Virus record (IMG/VR): IMGVR_UViG_3300020168_000351
Location: 1-25,930 of that record
Strand: one strand, 5' to 3'
From: a virus
Length of the DNA: 25,930 nt
The notes beneath the pieces were generated by a model that saw nothing but the letters and a program-made list of their open reading frames with translations, had not been told where the DNA came from and did not search any database. Position numbers and translations under genes: made by a program. Positions within the stretch are counted from its first letter, which is position 1, and each line of letters starts with the position of its first letter. Shown here one piece after another: positions 1 through 7,988 of the stretch.

Positions 1-1375
1 TTTTCGTATACTGTGATGGCTTTGTGCCTTTTGCTCTAGCCTTCTTATCACCTGGTGCATCTTTATATAGATCTGGATTACCGTGATCATCACGCTTAGA
101 CATTTTCTTAAAGTGTGCGTCACGTGCTGTCTTTGTAGACTTAGACTTTATACCCATTTGGAATGTAGCAGGCTGTGAGCCTTTGCGGTCATCAATATCA
201 GGATCTTGGCGAACCTGAATCTTTTCCTGCATAGGTTTTTGCTTTAGATATTTTTTACGAGAGATTGGCGGTCCACCATATTCATTTACATCTTCACCTT
301 GAGCCTTTTTAATAGCATCAGGTGTAGGCGCACCTTTTTCGCCTTTCTTTCTCATCCGCTCGCCACGTGCGCGCTTAGCCCAAATGTTAGCCCAAAGACC
401 TTCAGATTTTTCTCCGGGTGTCATGGATTTAGCTTTTTTAGTAGAATCTGGTGTACCCCATTCGGGTTGATTTGCTTCTTGTAATGATTCTCTAACCACA
501 CCATCATTGTCGTCGTTAGGAATATCCTGTACATCCCAGTTTACTTGTTGATTGGGATCAACCTTAGAAATATCATCCAGCCAACATCTCCAGGTCTCTC
601 CTTTAGATTCCACAATAACATAATTCGTACCAAGATGTTGGATGTTACCAACAATCCCATGTCTAGTCATTACGACCTGGTCACCCTTCTCAAATATGTT
701 ATCTCGAATGTAGGCTTCCCTAAGTTCGGATACTGGCTCTAGTTGTACGTGGTTTTTAAATTGCTTAGCCTCTTTTAATCCCATTGCCTTACGAATAGTG
801 TTAAACATTTTTTTGGCATCAGGATTAGAAACTGCCTTTGGTAATCCTTGTGAAAAGGATACAAAGTCATTATCCTTTGCAAAGCCTCTCATCTTAGATG
901 CTGACATACCTTCAACACCTTCTGAATCAGGATCTCTTTCACCTGCAGAGATTACTTTAATTGATTTAAAATTATAGAATCCATGGGTAGATTTCTTACC
1001 ATTATATTTGTTTAGTAAGATGTCAAACTCTCTAAGACGATCTGATCCAACCACCATTACTAGGTTAATAAACCCTTCGTCATACAGAGCAGATGCTGCG
1101 GCCATAGGATTATTAACTTTTTTATTCATCATAATGGATCGAGCATGCTTAGGGAATAACTTCCTAGCAAATTTAATCTTTTCTTGATATTTTAATGGAT
1201 TCTTATTTTGATCCTGGGATTGGGATAGAAAGACTCTATACGGATTGGATCCAGATTTCTGGGATAAAACATCAAGCAACTTACCATGACCAATCGTCGG
1301 GGGATTCATCCTCCCGAACGTAAAGAATACAGTCTTTTCCTCTTCTACTAAAAACTGTGAAAAACTGTTAAACAT
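1..1375 (-). CDS. Cytidylyltransferase-like nucleotidyltransferase, 3' end outside window
   Basis: The frame stays open from an ATG at 1375 to the window edge, giving 458 codons with the C-terminus missing. The N-terminal domain is a HxGH-type nucleotidyltransferase. It has GRMNPPTIGH at about residues 21-30, with Thr in place of the first His, and MSASKMR near residue 156, which matches the (I/M)S(T/A)xxR signature. Such domains join a nucleotide to a phosphorylated substrate, as in NMN adenylyltransferase or cytidylyltransferases; the substrate cannot be read here. A beta-rich stretch follows (about 230-270), then a long Lys/Gly/Pro-rich hydrophilic tail. The first 11 residues, MFNSFSQFLVE, resemble a T4 capsid-targeting sequence and are shared in style with two genes upstream in the same operon. 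It starts 1 base after the stop of the preceding gene. Comparable proteins are known to me from marine T4-like phages, where they lie near structural genes. Confidence 0.8.
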   Translation of the reverse strand, partial: MFNSFSQFLVEEEKTVFFTFGRMNPPTIGHGKLLDVLSQKSGSNPYRVFLSQSQDQNKNPLKYQEKIKFARKLFPKHARSIMMNKKVNNPMAAASALYDEGFINLVMVVGSDRLREFDILLNKYNGKKSTHGFYNFKSIKVISAGERDPDSEGVEGMSASKMRGFAKDNDFVSFSQGLPKAVSNPDAKKMFNTIRKAMGLKEAKQFKNHVQLEPVSELREAYIRDNIFEKGDQVVMTRHGIVGNIQHLGTNYVIVESKGETWRCWLDDISKVDPNQQVNWDVQDIPNDDNDGVVRESLQEANQPEWGTPDSTKKAKSMTPGEKSEGLWANIWAKRARGERMRKKGEKGAPTPDAIKKAQGEDVNEYGGPPISRKKYLKQKPMQEKIQVRQDPDIDDRKGSQPATFQMGIKSKSTKTARDAHFKKMSKRDDHGNPDLYKDAPGDKKARAKGTKPSQYTK

Positions 1376-1376
1376 A

Positions 1377-1832
1377 TTAAGATCGCTTTTTACCCATTTC
1401 TGCACGTCTTAGTTGTGGTAACAACTTTTTAGCCAACCGGTTAACCCGGGGCTTCATTTTATCTAGACGGGCTTCTATTTCTTTTTTTCTAGAGGGGGTA
1501 AGATCTCTCTTAGCAATACCTTGAGTCAGCTTTTTAGCCATTGCTCTACGAGCAGCTTTTTGGGCTCTCTTAGCTAGAACCTTAGCACTAGCAATTTTAG
1601 CTTTGGCTTTTTTTGCACCAACTTGGATACGGGCTTGGAACTTTTGCATCCGTCTCTTAGCCTTCCGGCGTTGAGCTACTGTCCACGCTTCATCCATTTC
1701 TGAATTCTCTATCTGGGTTTCCTCTGAAGTGGAAACATCCATTTTTCTTTTTTTCGCCTGACGTTTGATTAATTCATCTTCGCCTGGCATGTTATCTACA
1801 GGGGTAAAATCTTTAAAACTGACCTTTGCCAT
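1377..1832 (-). CDS. Lys/Ala/Arg-rich hypothetical protein of the structural operon
   Basis: This 151-residue, strongly basic protein has no signal peptide or membrane segment. Residues 50-150 are almost entirely Lys, Arg, Ala and Gln, with the spacing of long amphipathic helices, so a DNA-binding or scaffold-like helical protein is plausible. The ATG directly follows the stop of the upstream ligase-like gene (TAAATG), and GAGGAA within that gene's last codons serves as ribosome-binding site. The start, MAKVSFKDF, partly echoes the aromatic-x-acidic-aromatic pattern of its neighbours' N-termini but lacks the following (L/I)xE. I do not recognise a named family. A virion-internal or head-associated role is inferred only from the operon. 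Confidence 0.75.
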   Translation of the reverse strand: MAKVSFKDFTPVDNMPGEDELIKRQAKKRKMDVSTSEETQIENSEMDEAWTVAQRRKAKRRMQKFQARIQVGAKKAKAKIASAKVLAKRAQKAARRAMAKKLTQGIAKRDLTPSRKKEIEARLDKMKPRVNRLAKKLLPQLRRAEMGKKRS

Positions 1833-3071
1833 TTAGTTCCTCGTTGGTTTGTCCCATCCTTTTAATATATCTGGTGAAAAGTTGTTGTATGAGAACTCCA
1901 TACGATCAACAAGTTTCACAGCGTCACCACCTAATTTGTCAATAGCAACAAAGCCTTCGGCTCCCGTTACTTTAAATCCATTCTTACTCTTAACAAAAGT
2001 TGAAATATTTTGTAAAGTATTAAGCTTATTTATAAGTTTTAATTTCACAAGAACGATCAATTTTTGTAGATCAAACATCTTTTCTAGTGATTTTTTATTA
2101 TCGTTCGAAAAAAAGCTTAATATTTTTTCTAGTTTATCTCTTTGGGTTGCTTTACCCTTTTCGCTTGTTCTTTTAGCTATTTCTTTGGCGTATCTAAGTC
2201 TGATCCACCTAATGAGCATTGATACGTGTCTTCCTGAATCTCCAATGACCTGTCCCTTTCTGACATACTTATTATTGAATTGCTCAATGAGGCGCGGTAG
2301 CTCTTCATGTGATTCAAGCTCCCTAAGGGTTGATCCGGCGATCTGGTTAAATAGTTTGCCAATTTCGGAAAGATTCGCGTTAACATCATCTGTGTCCTTT
2401 TTACTCATGGTTGCTTTGGTTAGATCTCTTAACATTGCATCCTGCGACCAAACGTTTTTACTTTTCTTTAGCGAGGAAACGTCGACTCCATAGTCTGCCC
2501 GATAGGTGGCAAAACCTCCACTTGGATTGGAGGACCGATAAGTGGTATGCCATACGATTCCGATTTTCGCGGATCTGACCGCTGCAGCAGAAGGGCTGCT
2601 AGCAGGTATAGCATAGACGATAGTATTAGGGTGGAAAGTAATATAGTCCTCACCATTAATCTTTTTCCTTTTAATATCCCCTGGCCCATATAAAAAATCA
2701 CCCTGGATAATGCCTTTAATTCCTAATTCTGGTAAATGCTTTAGTGCGAGCTTAAGCTTAACAGCCAGATCACCGCTAGTATCAGCATCCACGTCAGCGT
2801 CAGATTTATAGACCTTAGGATTCTTATTAAAGATTCCCTTTTTGGCGACAAAGAATTTGCCGTCACGTGGATCAGTGCCAGCAAAAATAGCAGGAGCACC
2901 ATCCCACTTAACAGATACATTACCGTCATGCTCACCTCTTAACATATCTCTTAGGCTCCGAAGAGCCATTATAGCATCCCGTGTTCCTTTGACCCCGCCA
3001 TATAGAACTTTGTCCTCGATATGGGTCATGTGTGTATTTTTAGATTCTGTTATATATTCTGAAAAATTCAT
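1833..3071 (-). CDS. Ligase-like covalent nucleotidyltransferase with KxDG motif
   Basis: This 412-residue protein carries what look like the ordered motifs of the DNA/RNA ligase superfamily. Motif I is VKWDGAP with K55 as the candidate AMP-accepting lysine. A motif III-like IQGDFLY lies at 122-128 and a IIIa-like GIVWHTTY at 171-178. A motif IV-like AEGFVAID begins at 371 and a motif V-like AVKLVDR at 384-390. About 190 mostly helical, Lys-rich residues separate IIIa from IV, much longer than in compact ligases. The N-terminus MNFSEYITE resembles a T4 capsid-targeting sequence. Its ATG overlaps the stop of the upstream gene by one base. Known ligases seal nicks through an enzyme-AMP intermediate; whether this one is active, and on what, is not shown. 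Similar proteins of unknown function occur in marine T4-like phages. Confidence 0.75.
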   Translation of the reverse strand: MNFSEYITESKNTHMTHIEDKVLYGGVKGTRDAIMALRSLRDMLRGEHDGNVSVKWDGAPAIFAGTDPRDGKFFVAKKGIFNKNPKVYKSDADVDADTSGDLAVKLKLALKHLPELGIKGIIQGDFLYGPGDIKRKKINGEDYITFHPNTIVYAIPASSPSAAAVRSAKIGIVWHTTYRSSNPSGGFATYRADYGVDVSSLKKSKNVWSQDAMLRDLTKATMSKKDTDDVNANLSEIGKLFNQIAGSTLRELESHEELPRLIEQFNNKYVRKGQVIGDSGRHVSMLIRWIRLRYAKEIAKRTSEKGKATQRDKLEKILSFFSNDNKKSLEKMFDLQKLIVLVKLKLINKLNTLQNISTFVKSKNGFKVTGAEGFVAIDKLGGDAVKLVDRMEFSYNNFSPDILKGWDKPTRN

Positions 3072-4675
3072 TACTCGATCTCGTAGTTAATGTTGACTGC
3101 GTGTTCGTTTAGAGTACCAGTAGAGCTTATTGACATGCTTAATCTATCAAGTGGTGTTAGAATAATCCTTAGGTTTGATACATCAAGTGTAACATCAGAA
3201 CCTGGTGAGAATGAATAAGAACCAATCAGCTTTTCTGTTTGGCCTGCTACAATAGTAGTCACAGTTTCTGATGTATCTGTACTTCCATCTCCGACCCCTG
3301 TATATTGTAAATTCGCAGTAGTATCAGCATTAAGATATAACTTTAATTGAACAGGATCTGATGATGTACCAGTACCAACAACTGCAGCAGAAATTGTTTG
3401 AATAATAATCTCACGTTGATTTAGTACACTCGGTTTACCATTTTCATTAATTCTATTATTCTTAATGGTTAATACATGGTGATCAGAACCAGAAGCTTTA
3501 GATGCTGATGAAGAAGCAGATACAGATCTTGCTGTATTATTACGAATGATCTGACCTTCAATACCTCCCATCATAGAAGCACCTTTCACTCGGACATCAG
3601 TTCCAGTGCCTAGACCAGGAGCAGCATTTACTACTGCATATCCAATACGCAATGATGGATTCGATAAGTGTGGTACTGTATTACTGTTTGCATATAATAT
3701 TTCATGGAATGGGAACAGTAGGCCAGTATTACCATCTTCAATCATAAACCTAATACGTCCTGCACCTAACCATCTAAAGTCAATTTGAAATACATTAAGT
3801 TTGGTTGTATCAATAATCATACCTGATGGGCCTCTACCATTAAGAGGATCAATATTAAAATCATCTTGATATACCCAAGTGTCATTAGGAACCGCACCAG
3901 GTTGAAGTTCAGTATATGTAGCTGCAAAGGTACCATCACTTGTAACCGAGAATGTTCCAGGTAATACACCGGGAGGTCCATTATAAAGCATCGTAATAGT
4001 ATCTTGACAGTAATCAACGATCCATCCGGGAATGGGAAAATTACCTATCTCAGATGAGTTATGAGAAATAGTTCCTGCAGTAACTGGAACCGGAATTACA
4101 ACATCATTAAGAGTAAACGTAACTGTTTCATTACCAGTTGCTGCAGCAGTAATAACAAACTTAGCAACATGAGCATTTGAATTGTATCGACGAAGGACTG
4201 CAAACTTGGAATTGTTTACGTTATATCCTACACCCAAAACGTTATTCTGATTGATAAATCCAGCAACTTGTTGATAACCATTTACTTGACCATTTGGCCA
4301 CATTGCAGTAAATCGTGCAACTGAACCTTGACCTGGTCTATAACGAACTGATCTGTTCGATCTGAGTGTGGCAAAGGATCCAGCAGTACCACCTGATGAT
4401 ACTGTCATAATACCATCACTATCAATCAAAGAAGATCCAGAACCGGATTGGTTTTGTCTGAACTCAGATTCTATTCCATATAAACCATCAAGTTGAAAGA
4501 ACGGAGAAAGTTCCGATGTGATTAATTCACCAAATGCACCAGCTGTAGCAGATCCACCTTGACCAGCAGGGTTAATGATGTTGCCATAACGATCAGAGAT
4601 CATCATAACCTCATGAATGTCATTTCTAGTTGCTTGTGTTAGATGTTTTTGTCTGTTTACACTAAATTGTGCCAT
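3071..4675 (-). CDS. Virion structural protein, beta-rich (fibre/decoration-like)
   Basis: This 534-residue protein is rich in Gly, Ser, Thr and Asn, with almost no Cys and no signal peptide or membrane helix. Its N-terminal third has a segment around IESEFRQNQ and RSVRYRPGQGS that I associate with virion proteins of marine T4-like phages. The central part (about 165-350) looks like beta-sandwich repeats, and the C-terminal part (about 395-534) is a second beta-rich domain with many Thr/Val strands. It begins directly after the stop of the 466-residue gene (TAAATG). It lies downstream of tandem T4-type late promoters, fitting a late structural product. A surface-exposed head or tail decoration or fibre is the best guess; the exact location is not visible. 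Confidence 0.75.
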   Translation of the reverse strand: MAQFSVNRQKHLTQATRNDIHEVMMISDRYGNIINPAGQGGSATAGAFGELITSELSPFFQLDGLYGIESEFRQNQSGSGSSLIDSDGIMTVSSGGTAGSFATLRSNRSVRYRPGQGSVARFTAMWPNGQVNGYQQVAGFINQNNVLGVGYNVNNSKFAVLRRYNSNAHVAKFVITAAATGNETVTFTLNDVVIPVPVTAGTISHNSSEIGNFPIPGWIVDYCQDTITMLYNGPPGVLPGTFSVTSDGTFAATYTELQPGAVPNDTWVYQDDFNIDPLNGRGPSGMIIDTTKLNVFQIDFRWLGAGRIRFMIEDGNTGLLFPFHEILYANSNTVPHLSNPSLRIGYAVVNAAPGLGTGTDVRVKGASMMGGIEGQIIRNNTARSVSASSSASKASGSDHHVLTIKNNRINENGKPSVLNQREIIIQTISAAVVGTGTSSDPVQLKLYLNADTTANLQYTGVGDGSTDTSETVTTIVAGQTEKLIGSYSFSPGSDVTLDVSNLRIILTPLDRLSMSISSTGTLNEHAVNINYEIE

Positions 4676-6076
4676 TTATGCTCCGGCCTCCACTTTTACA
4701 TACACTGAAGAATCAGAGGTTTTAGATCCGGCCAGATTAACTAGATAAGAAATAAACTGATCCCGTTTTGTTTTAGTTGCTTGATCCACTGCATAGATTA
4801 TTTCTGTAGCACCCAAGTTAGCATGAATCCGATCAACACTTTGTTTTTTTAGTTCCTCCCAAAACGGCTCCCAGGCTATATCCGAATGAATTGAATGTGC
4901 TTTTTCCCAAAGCGCTTTTGCCGAAGTTTCATTCTTTCCACCTAGCATTGCTCGCGAAGCAGTTTTAAGCTGATCGTTAGTTTTTAATGTTACACCTAAA
5001 TACTCCTTCGCAGCGTATTCAATTGAACCATATCCACTACGTCCACCTCTTGCGCCAGTTCCTTGAATCTCTACGTTTAGTGGACCTAAATTAGTAGGGG
5101 CTCTAACATCCATTTTCTTTTGACGATCAAAGAATATATATCCGCCTTTTGATGACCAGAATGTAGCGTTTCTAGTAGAGGCTTTAAGAATAGAATGATC
5201 ATAGGTATGTTTACCAAGCTCCACGCCATCCAAATTATAATCGGTTAACTTTGCTTTGGTAGTAAGTTTATTAATCTGCTTTAGAGAAATACCAACAATA
5301 TCTCGATCTATGAAAGCCTGCTTAATTGTAGAATTAAGATTCTGTACACTAGTAGCATCCAATTTAGTAGATAGATTAATGGTTTTCTTAATCGCCCATA
5401 TATCTCCAGGGTTCCATTTATCGCCTGCCAACTGGGGTTTCCCATCCGCCCTAAAAGCTTTCGTTTTCATTTTATAGATTTCATTCATTTTAGTAGAGCC
5501 TCTATGGAAAGTGTGATCCTTCCCCACATATTTTTTATCGATTAACGCTTTACCTGATACGTATGCAGATATGTGCCAACCTTCTGCCGAGCTCATCATA
5601 TCTTCAAATGTACGATCAGTATCAATAACCGTAGAATATTTCTTTAGGACCTCAGGAGTAAAATGTGAAAATTCCTTCTTTACCCCTTCACCTATCAGTG
5701 CGGCAAGATATAAACACTGAAGGGCTTCTCCGTTAGCGGTAACACCTGTCGCACCAGCTCCTTGTCCCGCACCTCCGAATATCGGTGCTTTACCCAGTGT
5801 GTTAGAAAGTATGTTAGATTTATCAGCAAGGGTAAGAATGAAATATTGATCTTTGCTAGATTTAAAGTTTTCAATAGCATCTAGATTTGCTTTAGTGTTA
5901 GGTATAGAAACATCCTTACCATTTACATCTGGGACTGCACTCCCATCTTTTATAGCTTGTGCTAAAATGTCCAATCGCACGTCAGTGGTTCGCGCCTTTA
6001 CTTTTAGCCACTGAGCACGTGTCATAGGTGAATACATACTACGTCTTTCCGTTAAAAAATCTCTGAATCGAAGCAT
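4676..6076 (-). CDS. Putative virion-packaged protein with nuclease-like motifs
   Basis: This is the first gene of the late structural operon, with 466 residues. It starts at the ATG 23 bases below the nearer late promoter element. The N-terminus MLRFRDFLTE matches the T4 capsid-targeting pattern (aromatic-x-acidic-aromatic-(I/L)-x-E). The middle shows a Glu-bearing helix around E117, then KWNPGDIW at 220-227 and DIVGISLK at 259-266. This order (Glu in a helix, then a Pro/Asp turn, then a strand ending in xxK) is what PD-(D/E)XK nucleases show, with Ser replacing the usual Glu next to K266. A Gly/Arg-rich loop (about 338-350) follows. The nuclease reading is inference only; a purely structural role remains possible. 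The C-terminal 40 residues look like a small beta tail. Confidence 0.7.
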   Translation of the reverse strand: MLRFRDFLTERRSMYSPMTRAQWLKVKARTTDVRLDILAQAIKDGSAVPDVNGKDVSIPNTKANLDAIENFKSSKDQYFILTLADKSNILSNTLGKAPIFGGAGQGAGATGVTANGEALQCLYLAALIGEGVKKEFSHFTPEVLKKYSTVIDTDRTFEDMMSSAEGWHISAYVSGKALIDKKYVGKDHTFHRGSTKMNEIYKMKTKAFRADGKPQLAGDKWNPGDIWAIKKTINLSTKLDATSVQNLNSTIKQAFIDRDIVGISLKQINKLTTKAKLTDYNLDGVELGKHTYDHSILKASTRNATFWSSKGGYIFFDRQKKMDVRAPTNLGPLNVEIQGTGARGGRSGYGSIEYAAKEYLGVTLKTNDQLKTASRAMLGGKNETSAKALWEKAHSIHSDIAWEPFWEELKKQSVDRIHANLGATEIIYAVDQATKTKRDQFISYLVNLAGSKTSDSSVYVKVEAGA

Positions 6077-6098
6077 TACCGTTACTTGTTTTTAACTG

Positions 6099-6114
6099 TA
6101 TTTATGTATTTATA
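6099..6114 (-). promoter_or_regulatory. Tandem T4-type late promoter elements
   Basis: Read on the minus strand, TATAAATA (6107-6114) is followed at once by CATAAATA (6099-6106). TATAAATA is the consensus -10 element of T4 late promoters, recognised by the gp55-type sigma factor. It lies just upstream of the structural operon starting at 6076 and just downstream of a terminator, the expected place for an independent late transcription unit. Confidence 0.75.
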
Positions 6115-6122
6115 AGACACAA

Positions 6123-6148
6123 AAAACCCGGGGAAAGACCCGGGTTTT
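6123..6148 (-). terminator. Intrinsic terminator, perfect 10-bp stem
   Basis: The arms aaaacccggg (6123-6132) and cccgggtttt (6139-6148) pair perfectly around a 6-base loop, and on the minus strand the stem runs into a T tract. It lies 3 bases after the stop of the 84-residue gene. The symmetry means it could also act on the other strand. Confidence 0.9.
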
Positions 6149-6151
6149 GAA

Positions 6152-6406
6152 TTACCGATCGTAGACGTATATGTCTGCTTTTTCAGCGAAGGAAAGGGGA
6201 AGTGATTGGTTGTAACGACGATTACCCATTCTATGTCCCCGACCTTGAAGCTTTACATACTGACGTTTTAGACTACCTTTAGACTTTTGGAATTCATTGG
6301 ATTCTTTTACAGTCTTACGAATTGCCTTGATCCAAGCTTGGTCATCGGGGTCTTTCAGATCTACAGTTGCGATATAAGAGTTTGTGCGGTCAGACTTAAT
6401 AATCAT
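6152..6406 (-). CDS. Small basic hypothetical protein
   Basis: This 84-residue protein is rich in Lys, Arg and Gln, with no membrane segment or Cys. AAGGAGATA provides a strong ribosome-binding site, and the gene stands alone between an early-type promoter and a perfect terminator. That makes it a single-gene transcription unit. The central segment KRQYVKLQGRGHRMGNRRYN is highly basic and could bind nucleic acid. I do not recognise the family. The early promoter suggests a host-takeover or regulatory role, but nothing in the sequence shows it. Confidence 0.8.
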   Translation of the reverse strand: MIIKSDRTNSYIATVDLKDPDDQAWIKAIRKTVKESNEFQKSKGSLKRQYVKLQGRGHRMGNRRYNQSLPLSFAEKADIYVYDR

Positions 6407-6432
6407 AGAGGTATCTCCTTATTGATAATACT

Positions 6433-6466
6433 ACTCTACCGCTTTTCAAATCGATTGTAAACCCCC
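6433..6466 (-). promoter_or_regulatory. Early-type promoter for the 84-residue gene
   Basis: On the minus strand, GGGGG then TTTACA (6456-6461), a 17-base spacer, and TAGAGT (6433-6438). TTTACA resembles the -35 of T4 early promoters (GTTTAC). An A tract lies upstream of the G run. The leader TAGTATTATCA that follows is shared with the promoters near 8973 and 10246. Confidence 0.65.
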
Positions 6467-6471
6467 TTTTT

Positions 6472-6945
6472 TTAAAATTTATAAAGATATTTTGCTATAT
6501 GCCCAACAAATGGTAGAAGCATCAATGCCATTATTAAATTCATTCCAGTATGTGCCATAGCTATTCGAAGGGTATCACCTCTAGGCCATCCGTCTGAAAC
6601 AAAAAAGCCAGCTAGCCATATCGTACCCGTGGTACCAATATTAGCCCCTAGAACTGCTGCAACTGCAGCTGGAAGAGGTAAAGCCCCAGATGCAACTAAT
6701 GCAATAATAGCTGTAGTTGAAAGAGAGGAGGATTGCCACAAAAGAGTCATGACTATTCCACCGACGAACATATAAATTGGATTACCTAAAAAGAATTGTA
6801 GGTGATCCATATTTCCCATCGACTTCATACCTCCCGAGAAGGTTTTAAGGCCAATATAAAATATTACCAACCCGACCAGAGCTGTAATTACAGGATTACC
6901 TAGATCCATCTTCTTTACCCTTTTCCATAGTTTTGTGTTACCCAT
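6472..6945 (-). CDS. Half-size Na+/phosphate cotransporter (PNaS) domain protein
   Basis: This 157-residue membrane protein has the two signatures of one PNaS repeat: QSSSLSTT (71-78) and GANIGTT (100-106). Helical stretches lie at about 19-34, 57-70, 77-98, 108-117 and 133-148. The family (NptA/SLC34 type) takes up phosphate with sodium using two inverted repeats in one chain. Here only one repeat is present, so it would have to dimerise or act with a host partner. I chose the ATG at 6945, preceded by AGGAAGTAGAA, over one six codons upstream that lacks a good ribosome-binding site. It follows a terminator, and no clear promoter is seen. A phosphate-uptake role during infection is inferred from the family. 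Confidence 0.75.
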   Translation of the reverse strand: MGNTKLWKRVKKMDLGNPVITALVGLVIFYIGLKTFSGGMKSMGNMDHLQFFLGNPIYMFVGGIVMTLLWQSSSLSTTAIIALVASGALPLPAAVAAVLGANIGTTGTIWLAGFFVSDGWPRGDTLRIAMAHTGMNLIMALMLLPFVGHIAKYLYKF

Positions 6946-6977
6946 TTCTACTTCCTGTTTCATTTATGAGTAATTAT

Positions 6978-7008
6978 AAAAAAAGTACCGCCGACTTCGC
7001 AACGGTAC
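6978..7008 (-). terminator. Intrinsic terminator after the DUF932 operon
   Basis: On the minus strand, GTACCG (7008-7003) and CGGTAC (6990-6985) pair, with two possible inner wobble pairs, and the stem is followed by seven T. It lies 29 bases after the stop of the last gene of the 8945-7038 operon. Confidence 0.8.
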
Positions 7009-7037
7009 CGCTATAATTCAAATGTGTATATAAAGTG

Positions 7038-7256
7038 TCACACCCCTAAGATTCTTGCTGCCTCACGTTTATTATCGTGCGGTAAGGACTTACCAGCCAT
7101 AAGGTGTTCCACAATTTGATGGAAGTAAAAGGCGGCATCCTCCTGACCGTCAGCATCTAAGACCTCTGCGCAATCCTTGAAAAACATTTTTAGTTTCATA
7201 TCCTGCAGACCGTCACCTAATGCTGCCTTATGTGTTTTACCCCGCCGTTGATTCAT
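7038..7256 (-). CDS. Small hypothetical protein
   Basis: This 72-residue protein has a helical, acidic centre (DMKLKMFFKDCAEVLDADGQ) and no membrane segment. The ATG at 7256 is chosen because GAGGAGGATGGT precedes it closely; longer readings into the upstream gene lack this site. It overlaps the end of the preceding small gene by 20 bases and is the last gene before a terminator. Family not recognised. Confidence 0.65.
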   Translation of the reverse strand: MNQRRGKTHKAALGDGLQDMKLKMFFKDCAEVLDADGQEDAAFYFHQIVEHLMAGKSLPHDNKREAARILGV

Positions 7257-7428
7257 ACCATCCTCCTCTTGTAAGCATCTCTTTGAATTTAACCACAGCG
7301 TCTGCATCCAAGGTTATCTTAGATGCAGGAACGCCATCGTCTTTACTATACTGCCTTAAGGTTGTTCCGTAAACCCCCTCAGACAAATAGTATACGTGAA
7401 CATGATTATCGTGCACGTACTTGGTCAT
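7237..7428 (-). CDS. Small hypothetical protein
   Basis: This 63-residue protein begins MTKYVHDNHVHVYYLSEG, with several His and Tyr near the start. The ATG at 7428 sits one base after the stop of the 180-residue gene, so translation is probably coupled. The C-terminus overlaps the next gene's start by 20 bases. No motif was recognised. It is part of the operon led by the DUF932 gene. Confidence 0.6.
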   Translation of the reverse strand: MTKYVHDNHVHVYYLSEGVYGTTLRQYSKDDGVPASKITLDADAVVKFKEMLTRGGWYESTAG

Positions 7429-7429
7429 T

Positions 7430-7972
7430 TTAAGTCGCCAATAAGCTTTCCGGAAGAGTAGAAGCAGGAACCCCAGACTCAACTAATTTAGTTGAAAGTT
7501 TACCGTTATACCGACGATTGAATCGACTGGCTACACTAAGAGTTTGCTGCTTTGCTCGGCGGATTGTACGACCGTCTTTTTCTCCTTTATATCCTGCAAA
7601 TTTATAATGAGTAGCAACATCCTCCCAGTTGGTAAAACGTTTATCAGAATCGTCCATATTTTTAAGAGCTTTAGCTATAGACTCATAATCTGTACCTTCG
7701 AAAGTCACCTTAAAAGTTTTCTTAGGCTCGTTATTTACTGGTTGAACGAAATTTCCGCCGCTGACGTAATCAGCAGTGTCGGTATAAAGATACATCTCAT
7801 CCCCATGTTCAATCTCAATATTGTGTTTATCTACTAGTAGCCAATCATGGTCACCGTTATCATCAGCGATGATCTGACATACATACGTCTCTGACATGGG
7901 CTGATAACGCATCACGTCCAGTGCAAGATCGCCATACTTTTGACTTTTAAGCATAATTTCCGTAATTTCCAT
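7430..7972 (-). CDS. Hypothetical acidic/basic two-part protein
   Basis: This 180-residue protein starts at 7972 behind AAGGAGATACATT. Residues 1-80 are acidic and look beta-rich (YVCQIIADDNGDHDWLLVDK). Residues 100-180 are basic, with KGEKDGRTIRRAKQQ around 142, which could be a helix-turn-helix or nucleic-acid contact region. It lies 16 bases after the DUF932 gene in the same operon. I do not recognise a family; the basic C-terminal half is the only functional hint. Confidence 0.7.
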   Translation of the reverse strand: MEITEIMLKSQKYGDLALDVMRYQPMSETYVCQIIADDNGDHDWLLVDKHNIEIEHGDEMYLYTDTADYVSGGNFVQPVNNEPKKTFKVTFEGTDYESIAKALKNMDDSDKRFTNWEDVATHYKFAGYKGEKDGRTIRRAKQQTLSVASRFNRRYNGKLSTKLVESGVPASTLPESLLAT

Positions 7973-7988
7973 AATGTATCTCCTTAGA

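Noticed and set aside
299-742. Plus-strand short frames near the window start
   Set aside because: They lie antisense to the open nucleotidyltransferase frame that continues to the window edge with clear motifs.
2030-2050. TATTTATA in the ligase-like gene as a late promoter
   Set aside because: It lies deep inside coding sequence with no gene start nearby downstream; probably chance in AT-rich DNA.
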